From contig JALBYF010000123.1 in NCBI GenBank assembly GCA_023212725.1, positions 3,122 to 20,483 on the forward strand: a stretch of 17,362 nucleotides of DNA, given 5' to 3'. Below the pieces are notes generated by a model, which saw only the letters and a program-made list of their open reading frames with translations, searched no databases and was not told the DNA's origin. Numbering within the stretch: position 1 is the stretch's first letter; every line of letters begins with the position of its first letter. Shown one piece after another: positions 1-7,740 of this stretch. The stretch is from Tranzscheliella williamsii (Eukaryota; Basidiomycota; Ustilaginomycetes; Ustilaginales; Ustilaginaceae). A program made the position numbers and the translations under genes.

Positions 1-257
1 ACCCAGCGAGCCGCCTGAGGTGCCAGACCCGCCAGCGCCTCCCCCTTCGTCGCCCCCAGAGGCGCCAGCGCCGCTGCCCGAGCTGCCACCCGCCGTGCTG
101 CCGTCAGAGTATGCTTCGGGCGTTGGACCAGCGCCGCCCATGCCCGCCCCACCCAGCGAGCCGCCTGAGGTGCCAGACCCGCCAGCGCCTCCCCCTTCGT
201 CGCCCCCAGAGGCGCCAGCGCCGCTGCCTGAGCTGCCGTCAGAGTATGCTTCGGGCG
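1..257. repeat. In-frame tandem repeat, 150/135-bp spacing, inside the secreted-protein gene
   Basis: Bases 1-87 recur at 151-237 with one mismatch (C versus T in GCTGCCC/TGAG), and the following GTCAGAGTATGCTTCGGGCG block recurs at 103-122 and 238-257. The copies differ by a 15-bp insertion at about 88-102, a multiple of three that adds five residues. Translated on the minus strand, the unit is a 45- to 50-residue block starting PEAYSDG and followed by Gly/Ser/Ala with one Asp-Glu pair. More degenerate TPEGYD and TPQLYS motifs precede it. The array continues beyond the window. Confidence 0.9.
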
Positions 258-1404
258 TGGTACCCGCGCCGGCAGAGTAGAGTTGAGGTGTGGAGGCGGC
301 GTCGTACCCCTCCGGCGTAGTGGCTTGGCCCTCGAGAGAGTCGGGGGATCCAGGTGCCGGTCCAATTACTTTGCCCGTGGCGGCTCCCGAGCTGGCGGTG
401 TCGGGCCCGCTTTGTGCGCCCGGAGCGCCGGCACTGCAGCCGCACTTGTCGAGCAGCTTGTCGATGACGGCGCCGCTGCCGGCGCAGGCCGCATCGTTCG
501 AGCCGAGCCCCGCGGCGGCACCGGCGTCGGCACCGGCTGAGGTGGCAGCGCCAGCGTCAGTGCTGTTCTTGGACAGGCCCTTGACGAGGTCGGCCACGAG
601 CGGGACGCCCGCCTGGATGGCGGGGCCGATGGCCCCGAGGATCTGAGGCACCACAGACGCTCCGCCGCTCATACCGCCCATTCCGCCCATGCCCAGGCCG
701 CCAAAGGTGCGTTTCGTGGGCGGCGCAAACGGGCGCCCCTTGGTGGCGCTGCGCGGGGTTAGCGCAGCGCCGACGGCTGGCAGGTTCGGACTGCCGCCCA
801 AGGGCGGGACAGCAGGTGCAGCAGGAGCAGGGTCAGCAGGTGCAGCAGGAGCAGCAGGGGCAGCAGGGGCAGCAGGGGCAGCGGGCAGCGGAGCGGCGGC
901 TAGCTGTGCGGCACGCAGCGGGGTGGAGGGGGGTGGGTGTGCGGCGCGGGCGGCTTCGATAGCGGGGGCGGCGGCGGCGCTCGACGAGATAATGCTGCTG
1001 ACCATGGAGCCGATGCCGCTGAAGAGGAGCCTGCGCTGGAGCGGCGGCTCGCTGCGCTTGGCGTGCTGGGCGGGCGCCTGGTCGAGCGCGGCCAGCACGT
1101 CGTACCAGGTATGTCGCCTTGCGAGCGGCGCGGCCGGGCCACACGCCGCCGGCGGCGGAGCGGGCGCGTTGCCGTGCTTGCAGAACGCGTCTGCCTGCCC
1201 CACGCACGCCCGCCGGTCGCCACCATCCCACGCCGGCAGCCCCCCCGCTCCCCCGTATCCCCACCCAGGCCGGCTGCCCGCCTGCCACGGCACATCCCCC
1301 CCGCCAAACGCCCGCCGATGCATCCGCCCGCGCAGACGCACATCGTCTCCATCCACCCGCCCAACAACCAGCGCTGCAACCATCCAGATACCGAGCCGCA
1401 CCAT
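1..1404 (-). CDS. Secreted Ala/Gly/Ser/Pro-rich repeat protein, C-terminus cut by window edge
   Basis: Translating the minus strand from the ATG at 1404 gives 468 codons without a stop, running off the left edge. The start is favoured by a signal-peptide-like N-terminus (MVRLGIWMVAALVVGRVDG) and a TATA box 85 bp upstream. Visible layout: a Gly/Arg-rich segment about 20-66; Cys at 67, 75 and 88; a short ordered-looking stretch HTWYDVLAALDQ about 98-109; dibasic sites at 96-97 (RR), 116-117 (KR), 124-125 (RR) and 231-232 (KR); a Pro-Ala run about 171-200; a GlyMet cluster about 235-248; an amphipathic segment about 250-280; Cys at 307, 321 and 323. From about 361 on there are Thr-Pro-Glu-Ala-Tyr-type motifs with Gly/Ser-rich tandem units. 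I recognise no family. A secreted cell-wall protein or effector-like protein is an inference. It lies tandem to and 606 bp downstream of the ferroxidase gene, on the same strand. Other frames here are also open because of high GC, but none has a signal peptide. Confidence 0.72.
   Translation of the reverse strand, partial: MVRLGIWMVAALVVGRVDGDDVRLRGRMHRRAFGGGDVPWQAGSRPGWGYGGAGGLPAWDGGDRRACVGQADAFCKHGNAPAPPPAACGPAAPLARRHTWYDVLAALDQAPAQHAKRSEPPLQRRLLFSGIGSMVSSIISSSAAAAPAIEAARAAHPPPSTPLRAAQLAAAPLPAAPAAPAAPAAPAAPADPAPAAPAVPPLGGSPNLPAVGAALTPRSATKGRPFAPPTKRTFGGLGMGGMGGMSGGASVVPQILGAIGPAIQAGVPLVADLVKGLSKNSTDAGAATSAGADAGAAAGLGSNDAACAGSGAVIDKLLDKCGCSAGAPGAQSGPDTASSGAATGKVIGPAPGSPDSLEGQATTPEGYDAASTPQLYSAGAGTTPEAYSDGSSGSGAGASGGDEGGGAGGSGTSGGSLGGAGMGGAGPTPEAYSDGSTAGGSSGSGAGASGGDEGGGAGGSGTSGGSLG
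811..884. repeat. GCAGSR microsatellite-like tract encoding Pro-Ala repeats
   Basis: A run of six-base units close to GCAGGA or GCAGGG lies inside the secreted-protein gene. On the minus strand it encodes alternating Pro-Ala-Ala triplets, interrupted by one Asp and one Pro, at about residues 174-198. It is probably length-variable between strains, and any gain or loss in steps of three would keep the frame. Confidence 0.8.
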
Positions 1405-2010
1405 CGTATCCTGTCTTGTCGCGTGCTGGAATGGTAGTGCCTATGGCAGAGGATAGGCAACGCAGCCGAGGGCGGCGCCGAGGGGCCCCTATATACCCTC
1501 GGCCCCTGCGCTGCGTGCTCCGCCCCAGGCTCTTTGCGCTACGGCAGCCGCCCCCGCCTGCATGCACTGCGCCACGGCGACGCAATTGGGGCCGTCCGAT
1601 CCGTGCGGTTGGCCAACAGCCCGTCGCAAGATGAAACCGGCGCACTGGCCTGGCCGTCGCCATCGCGACGGCGCTAGCCGCCCGCGCACTGCACCCACCC
1701 ATCGTTGGTCGCCGCCAAGCGCACCCGGGCTGTCCATTTCCGCGGTCGAGCCGCGTGCTGAGCGCCCACAAGGCGGCATCGGTAGGCTCAGCTCAGCGCC
1801 TCATCCCTCGGACCCATTCACAGCCGTGCAGCACTGTTATCTCGCCGAATTCTAACTGCCGCTCGCAGCAAAGCATGCACATAAGCGTGTCGACTTTCAC
1901 CCCACACGCATGAAAGCGGCCGAGTGGGTCTAGAGAGGATCCCTTTGCGCGGTCTGCTCGCGGATGGTAAGAGTACAGGTGAATCAAGGCGGGAAGCGGG
2001 TGAAAAGGCG
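1405..2010. other. Intergenic: ferroxidase 3' end and secreted-protein promoter
   Basis: Both flanking genes are on the minus strand, so this 606-bp stretch holds the 3' untranslated region of the ferroxidase gene and the promoter of the secreted-protein gene. Apart from the TATA box, I see a single AGATAA half-site (minus strand, 1842-1837) and no protein-coding signal that stands out. The frames that are open here are GC-rich shadows. Confidence 0.5.
1489..1495 (-). promoter_or_regulatory. TATA box of the secreted-protein gene
   Basis: The minus strand reads GTATATAGGG, a strong TATA element with TATATAG at 1495-1489. It lies 85 bp upstream of the ATG at 1404, a plausible distance for a short 5' leader. 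It supports both the strand and the start codon of the repeat-protein gene. Confidence 0.6.
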
Positions 2011-3900
2011 CTAGTGCGTTTGGTCGCCGTCGTCGTCGTCCTCGGCGTCCTCGTCTTGGCCCGAGTGCCAGCCATAAATGACAACGGTGATGAGGCCTAG
2101 GACGCCGGTGATCACACAGCCGGCAAAGGCGCCGGCGGCGCGGGATGTCCAGCCTGTGACGAGGTAGGTGGGGCCCTTGGCGAGCCCTTGGAAGTCCATG
2201 GTGGAGTTGAGGCCGACAGCGTTGCCCGAGGTGGCGATGCCCTGGGCGGTGCACTGATCGCGAAGGGGGCCGGGAATGGCAAGATAGCCATCGGCAAGCA
2301 TGTCGGGCGCCTCGAGGAAGATGGATGCCAGGCCCGAGACCAGATGCGGGTCAATGTGGCAGTGGAAGAACCAGGCGCCTGGGTTGTCCGCGCGGAAGCG
2401 TAGGAAGGCGGCGCCCCCCGGCGGCACCATGATCGTGTCGCGCCGCATCGGATTCACCTGGCTCGCATTGAAGGGTGGGTTGATCGCCGGGTCATCCGAG
2501 GTGACGTCCTGCGACTTATAAACCACCTGGAAGTGGTGCCCGTGCAGGTGGAAGGGATGCTTGCCCGCATCCCAGTTGTACAGTTGCACCTCGACCATGT
2601 CGTTCTGCTTGAGGACAATTGCGTTGGCGTTCGGCCCGTAGATGGCCGCATCCGAGGCGAGCGGGCCCATGGTGCTGGCGGAGAGCAGCGCGGGGGTGTT
2701 TGGCGCCACATAGGAGATGTTGTTGAAGGCGGCATAATTCTTTCCGTCCGCCATTGTGTCAAACGAAACATCCAGGCGGTGGGATGCGTCCGGCTCCACC
2801 ATGGCCTCGGCGTCGACCGGTGCAAACTGGGTATCGTCAAAGTATTCATACTGCTCGATGATCTTTTCGGGGCCATAGACTCCCGCCTCAGAGCTGGGGT
2901 AGGAAATGGTGGCCGAGATGTTGAGCTGGAGCTCGGGGGGCACGACGTCGAACATGTCTTCATCAAGGTTGGCATGGAGCTTCCAGTTGAGCGGTGTGGT
3001 ATCGTTTCTAGCAGTGACCAGGACACTGAAGCGCTGAGCCACGGAAATGGAGAGGTAGTCGACCTGCTTCGGCTCAACGTCGACCCCCTCGATCTCGATT
3101 ACTTGCATGTCGTGTCCGTCGAGGTAAAAGTAGAACGCAGCGAGGGCAGACATGTTGATGATGCGCAGACGATAGGTTTTGCCCGCTTCGAAAGGAAGCG
3201 TGGCATTCTCGCTGAAGCCGGGCAAGTAGGTCGCATCGGCCGTCTTATTGGAAGCATGGGCAAAGTAGATGATGCCGGACTCGGGAACAGGCTCGGCGCC
3301 GGTGGGATTCTTCCTGTTGAGAAACTCGCTTTTGACCAGGTCGGTATAGTTGGTGTGGTACCAGTCACCGAGGATGACTGTGTAGTCGTCGTCATACTGG
3401 AAATGCATGTCGGCCGGGTCGTCGGGGTGGATGATGACGGGGGCTCGGAGGCCGTCGGTGTATTGGTCGTTGTTGTGAGCGTGGATCCAGAATGTGCCCA
3501 TTTGCTTTCTCCGAGCGGCGGGCGAGGCGGGCGAGTTGAGGGTTTCGTAGGTGAAGCTCTGACCCGGAGGAATGGGGCACTGGGTGATGCCCACGGCGCC
3601 GTCAAAGTAGGCGGTCTTGTTGAAGAACATACCATGCGAGTGGAGCGAGGTGCCGAGCCCCGTTTGGAGGTCGTTGGTAGCGGTGATGCGCAGCACGTCG
3701 GAGGCATTAACGTTGATGATCGGAGGCGGCCAGGTGCCGTTGACGCCGATGGCATGCCTCGATTTGAGGCCATCAGGGTTGACATCAGGGACCCAATTGA
3801 TGTTCCAGTGGTGCTCTACGGTGGCGGCCTCGACAAGCAAGCTGGATAGGGATGCGGCCAAGAGCACCAGACACGCTAGCGTCGAGTATCTAGCCGGCAT
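2011..3900 (-). CDS. FET3: Fet3-type multicopper ferroxidase (iron transport)
   Basis: A single exon encodes 629 aa from the ATG at 3900. An ATG 23 codons upstream is in frame but would bury the signal peptide (MPARYSTLACLVLLAASLSS, cleavage near 25). The protein oxidises Fe(II) to Fe(III) at the plasma membrane with O2 and passes it to the Ftr1 permease. Three cupredoxin domains carry four copper motifs: HSHG 87-90, HAH 140-142, HPFHLHGHHF 448-457 and HCHIDPHL 513-520 (T1 Cys 514). Residues marking ferroxidases rather than laccases look conserved by alignment from memory with yeast Fet3: Glu203 in GAEP, Asp318 in DMFD, and a Tyr in NYAAFNN. One C-terminal membrane helix (about 588-610) and an acidic cytosolic tail follow. 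Many N-x-S/T sites fit a glycosylated ectodomain. It is divergent from the permease gene across an iron-response promoter. It corresponds to fer1 in Ustilago naming. Confidence 0.95.
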   Translation of the reverse strand: MPARYSTLACLVLLAASLSSLLVEAATVEHHWNINWVPDVNPDGLKSRHAIGVNGTWPPPIINVNASDVLRITATNDLQTGLGTSLHSHGMFFNKTAYFDGAVGITQCPIPPGQSFTYETLNSPASPAARRKQMGTFWIHAHNNDQYTDGLRAPVIIHPDDPADMHFQYDDDYTVILGDWYHTNYTDLVKSEFLNRKNPTGAEPVPESGIIYFAHASNKTADATYLPGFSENATLPFEAGKTYRLRIINMSALAAFYFYLDGHDMQVIEIEGVDVEPKQVDYLSISVAQRFSVLVTARNDTTPLNWKLHANLDEDMFDVVPPELQLNISATISYPSSEAGVYGPEKIIEQYEYFDDTQFAPVDAEAMVEPDASHRLDVSFDTMADGKNYAAFNNISYVAPNTPALLSASTMGPLASDAAIYGPNANAIVLKQNDMVEVQLYNWDAGKHPFHLHGHHFQVVYKSQDVTSDDPAINPPFNASQVNPMRRDTIMVPPGGAAFLRFRADNPGAWFFHCHIDPHLVSGLASIFLEAPDMLADGYLAIPGPLRDQCTAQGIATSGNAVGLNSTMDFQGLAKGPTYLVTGWTSRAAGAFAGCVITGVLGLITVVIYGWHSGQDEDAEDDDDGDQTH

Positions 3901-4099
3901 CTTGACGACCGAGAAGCGGCACAAATTCGTACCAGCCTGGCTGAGGAAGTGGCTGCTGTTTGGGTCCACGCTAGTTGATGGGAACGGCTGGACAGTTTAG
4001 ACCGGGGCGGCTTTGCTTAAGAGGAGAGGTTGGATCGGAGGGGAACGAACGGCCAGACAAGAAATGTCAATGTCAAGTGTAGCTCCTGAAAGCAAGAAG

Positions 4100-4108
4100 A
4101 TCAGATAA
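4100..4108 (+). promoter_or_regulatory. Iron GATA-factor site ATCAGATAA, ferroxidase-proximal
   Basis: A perfect match to ATCWGATAA, 200 bp upstream of the ferroxidase ATG. It is followed by G, as in the extended consensus. It is the closest site to the ferroxidase gene. Confidence 0.75.
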
Positions 4109-4536
4109 GGAGATGCGCTGAAAAGACGAAGCGACGGGATGGATTCCAGGGGTAGAAGAAGAGGAAGGAGCGCTCTCGAAGCGTGGTGGGAAGCTACCCA
4201 AAGGGAGAAGGATGTGATTGGACAGCAGAAGATGCGCAAACGTGGCTTGCTGTCCACAGGACCGGGTGGTAGCGGAAGCGGAGCCGTACGGTGGCAGCAA
4301 ATGCAGCCGATGAAGAAAACCAGCAGCCGAGGAAGCAGGGCGAAAGAGCTGAAAGGCGAGGGGAGCGACGGTGGTAAGAGGACTGCCGTCGGACGAAACT
4401 TCTTGAGGGTTGGCCGTGCTGAAATGCGCGCACAGAGAAAAAGTAAGGAGAGGCAGGTACGGAGGGTTGGTAGCAGGAAGAGGAGCGGAGAACGAGGCTC
4501 GAACGGGAACCATTGGCGTCCAAAGGCAAGGGGGGC

Positions 4537-4557
4537 CTATCAGATCTGATCAGATAA
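4537..4557. promoter_or_regulatory. Overlapping pair of iron GATA-factor sites around a palindrome
   Basis: The minus strand carries ATCTGATAG (4545-4537) and the plus strand ATCAGATAA (4549-4557). Between them lies the perfect 12-bp palindrome ATCAGATCTGAT (4539-4550). This gives two oppositely oriented GATA elements three bases apart. Such clustered sites are typical of strong iron-regulated promoters. Confidence 0.75.
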
Positions 4558-5036
4558 AAGAACCAAACCAGGCGCGTGCTACGAAAACGAACCGGCGCAG
4601 CCAAGCCCACATGCGCAAGGCGGCCGACGGAGCGTGGGCGAATTCGTGTCCCATGCGAGCGAGCGGAGTTCTCAGTGCCCATTTGGATGCCATTGTGTGG
4701 CGAATGCGCGCACCCAAACCCGCGCGAATGGTGCAGCTCAAGAGCGGCGCTGCGCGGGAAGCGGCGGCATAAATCGGCCCAAAGCAAATGCGCTCTCGCC
4801 GCACTGCCCACGGAACCCAACCGAAGACCAATCCGCGGCTCAAAGGCAGCGGACGAAGCGAGCCCTATGCAGCGCAATGCAGGACGGCGACCGACCAATC
4901 AGAGTATACTAGTCAATGTCGGTAATAGTAACTGTCGGAGAGGCAAATAAGCCATCCGATCGTGCAAAGCCATTCCATCCGAAATCCAATTCGGAATCTC
5001 GCCTTTTCAACCCTGGTTTTGGTTTCGGGCAGCCCT

Positions 5037-5045
5037 ATCTGATAA
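5037..5045 (+). promoter_or_regulatory. Iron GATA-factor site ATCTGATAA, central
   Basis: A perfect ATCWGATAA match in the permease-side half of the divergent promoter, 830 bp upstream of the permease ATG, followed by G. Confidence 0.7.
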
Positions 5046-5671
5046 GTGGCAGCCTTTGCCCAGCGTCGCAGCAGAAGCCAACATCCTCGATTTCGACTGG
5101 AATTCTTCGCCATGCTTCGCCGTGCTGGCGCTGCGCTCTCAACCTGCTGCTAGCTTGGCTACTCGCTATGGCCATGCTCTTAAGCGCGCAGGCAGCGCCA
5201 AAGTTCGATTTTCACCTGTCCGTGGCTCGCTTGCTCTCTCAGCTGCACCAGCGGCGTCGGCGATGACCTGCATAGATCCTTGTCGGTTCACCTTTAACAT
5301 TCATGAATCGGTCCCGCTTCGTCCATTGGCTACTTGCTCCTCTTCTCGTCCTCTCGCAATGTTGCTGTGGTCCAATCCCCTTCCGTCTCGTGCCTGTCCC
5401 CTTACTTGTGTCGCCCTGCTGTCGTGCAAAATCCGCGCAACGGCTCCCTTCCGCTCTTCTACTTCTCCTGGAGTGCCTGCGCGTGTCGCTTCCTGCCTCG
5501 TAGCTTTCCCGCTCTCTGCCTGTTGGCTTGAACCTCTTGTCCACAGCCACCGCCGTGGGCATGTCTTCGTTCTGTGCGTCGCATCTCGGTGCGTCTCGCA
5601 TGGGATTCGTGTGATTGGCCCTTTTGGCCTCCCGAGTGGGAGCAACCGCATGTGTGGAACGGAATGCTTCC

Positions 5672-5680
5672 TTATCAGAT
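5672..5680 (-). promoter_or_regulatory. Iron GATA-factor site ATCTGATAA, permease-proximal
   Basis: The plus strand reads TTATCAGAT, so the perfect element is on the minus strand, 195 bp upstream of the permease ATG. Its distance nearly mirrors that of the site 200 bp upstream of the ferroxidase ATG. A weaker GGATAG follows at once on the plus strand. Confidence 0.75.
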
Positions 5681-5874
5681 CGGATAGCAACCACCCTAAT
5701 AGAAACGCCTTTTGCGCTGCCTTCCGCGTCGCTGCTTGTTTGTAGACTCTTGTCTCTTCAAAAACACGCGTGCCGCACTTCGTTTCTTCTCCTCTCCCTT
5801 CCCTTCAAAGGGTCCGCTTGGTCAAGCCTCACCGTGTTGTCCCTTCCTGCTCCCCTCCCACCGGACAGTTCATC

Positions 5875-7453
5875 ATGGCGTCGACAGGAAACAAGGTTTT
5901 CGCTCCGGCTATCTTCTTCATTGCAGCCAGAGAGGCGCTCGAGGCCTCTCTCGTGATCGGCATCCTCTCGGGCATGCTCGAGAACCTCGTCCTCCACACC
6001 AAGTCTGCTGACGAGCTCGACGATGCCGACCACACTGAGCAGGAAAAGCAAGTTGCTCACAACAAAAAACGGACCATGATCCGAAAGCTCCGAAAGCTGG
6101 TAAGTCGGCCCGTTCTTTGCTTTGCGCCGCGACTGTCTGAGCAACGAGCTGACATCTCGCCTCGTGTTGGTATGGATGCCTACTCGGCAGGTGCTGCTCG
6201 GTGCTCTCTGTGGTCTGCTGATCGCGTTTGCCATCGGAGCTGCCTTCCTCGCCGTCTTCTACACCCAGGTCAACGATCTCTATGGCAAGGCCGAGGAGCT
6301 TTGGGAAGGCATTTTCAATCTGATTGCCGTCATCCTAATCACGCCCATGTCGCTTGTCATTCTGCGCGCCGGAAACTCGAAGCGCAAGTGGAAGCGCAAG
6401 CTCGAGGCCGCCTTCAGCGCACAACACATTCAGCCTGCCAACCAGTCCGACGAGGAGACCACCAGCGAGCGGCAACGCGCCTCATCCGGCTCTGTCGAGC
6501 GACAGCTCTCTCCGTCCAACTCTACTGCCGACGAACGCAACCGCTCCGCCCAGGCCAGTGCGCAGAGCGCGCTCAAGAGTCCGCAGACGGCCGCCACCGA
6601 GAAGCTGAACCCGCTCGAGGCGGTGGATGTGGTGCCAACGGTGCCGCATGCTGCCGTGTCGCGTCCGCGGCGCCACGGCCTGCGCGCGCTGCTTTCGCGT
6701 CCGGCTGGCGCCATCGGCGAGCTCAAGCTCCGAATGAACCGCGGCACGCTGGCGCTCTTCCTGATCCCGATGATCACAACGCTGCGCGAGGGCCTCGAGG
6801 GTGTCGTCTTTATCGGCGGAGTGTCGCTGGGGCTGCCCGCCAGCTCGATCCCACTGCCCGCCATCGTCGGCCTCTTTGTGGGCCTTCTGATCGGCTTCCT
6901 CATTTTCCGCTCGGGCAACGTCTTCTCAGTGCGCATCTTCCTCGTCTTCTCCACCTGCTTCCTCCTGCTGATTGCCGCCGGGATGGCCAGCCGCGCAGTC
7001 TACTACCTCCAGTTTTACATGTACGTCCAGCTCGTCGGCGACTCGGCCGCCGAGTCCGGCAACGGCCCCGGCTCGTACAACGCCCGCGGCTACATCTGGC
7101 ACTTTGATTGCTGCAATCCCGAGGCCAACAAGGGAGGCACCGGCTGGGGCATCCTCAACTCGCTCGTCGGCTGGAACAACACCGCCACCTATGGCTCCGT
7201 CTTGATGTACGTCGGCTACTGGTGCCTTGTCGCCGGTTACCTCTGGTACCAGATCTGGCGCGAGGGCCGACTCCGCCTCGTGTGGCGCGGCAAGACCTAC
7301 TGGGAGTCTAAACGTGCCCTCCGCATCCGCGAGCACAAGTCGCTCCGAGCCCAGCGCCGACAGCAAGCCGCCGCCCAACAGTCACAGCGCCTAGACCCTG
7401 CCGCCTTTCCAACCGACGCCAAGCCGCCTGTAGCCTCTTCTTCGTCCGCATAG
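5875..7453 (+). CDS. FTR1: Ftr1-type high-affinity iron permease
   Basis: Two exons, 5875-6099 and 6191-7453, give 495 aa. The 91-nt intron has GTAAGT, a CTGAC branch-like sequence and CAG, and falls between codons. The ATG sits in CATCATGG after a pyrimidine-rich leader. The protein imports Fe(III) through the plasma membrane in complex with the multicopper ferroxidase. Exon 1 has an N-terminal helix with REALEASLVIGIL, the first REXXE iron motif. Exon 2 has helices at about 76-100 and 116-134, the second motif REGLE at 274-278, and further helices to about 410. The extracellular NPE...GWNNTATYGSV region resembles yeast Ftr1. At 495 aa it is longer than yeast Ftr1 (about 404 aa); a polar, Ser/Gln-rich insert of about 120 residues (137-256) between helices and a basic C-terminal tail account for this. 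It corresponds to fer2 in Ustilago naming. Its 3' end converges on the next gene, 287 bp away. Confidence 0.95.
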
Positions 7454-7740
7454 ATCGAGCCTAATCGCCAGCCTCAGCCTCCTGTATTCTCCCTCCTATG
7501 AATTAAGTACTGCGCGCTGCTATGTCGTCGCAACAGTTCCTTTCCAGGGTGATAGCTCAATCCGCATCGAGGCAGAAAACCGTCCCCGCTGCTCGGGCCT
7601 GGCGGAGACAGTGATAGAATAGCGGTCAGTGCACATGTATGATGCGTGGCTGCGGTGGGCAAATGAGTTCCATTGCATGAAAAAGGTCGGCATGCCAACG
7701 TATCGATGCAATAATGGAGACCGACGCGGGTGAGCAATGC

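Larger units (their letters stand above)
3901..5874. promoter_or_regulatory. Divergent iron-responsive promoter between ferroxidase and permease
   Basis: This 1.97-kb region separates the two start codons. It contains four perfect ATCWGATAA elements and one ATCTGATAG, listed separately. This is the consensus of fungal iron-repressing GATA factors (SreA, Sre1, Urbs1). It also has several CCAAT boxes, for example 4895-4899, 4986-4990 and 5372-5376, which could serve the CCAAT-binding complex and HapX. The last 120 bp before the permease ATG are pyrimidine-rich, typical of a fungal transcription start region. Long ORFs inside the region (for example 4194-4898 minus, 5056-5745 plus) show no recognisable protein and are treated as chance. 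Confidence 0.8.

Noticed and set aside
20..280. Plus-strand Pro-rich ORF at the left end
   Set aside because: It is the complement of the Gly/Ser-rich repeats of the minus-strand secreted-protein gene, and has no signal or family support.
689..1456. Long plus-strand ORF (255 aa) and minus-strand ORF 833-1771 (312 aa)
   Set aside because: High GC keeps several frames open. Neither has a signal peptide or recognisable domain, and their Arg-rich second halves look like frame shadows.
2533..3849. Plus-strand ORF of 438 aa
   Set aside because: It lies wholly antisense to the ferroxidase gene, whose copper motifs prove the other strand.
4194..4898. Minus-strand ORF of 234 aa in the iron promoter
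   Set aside because: Ser/Arg-rich with no domain, and it overlaps clustered regulatory sites. Treated as chance.
5056..5745. Plus-strand ORF of 229 aa before the permease
   Set aside because: It begins at TTG rather than ATG, is rich in Cys, Ser and Arg without order, and overlaps the permease promoter and leader.
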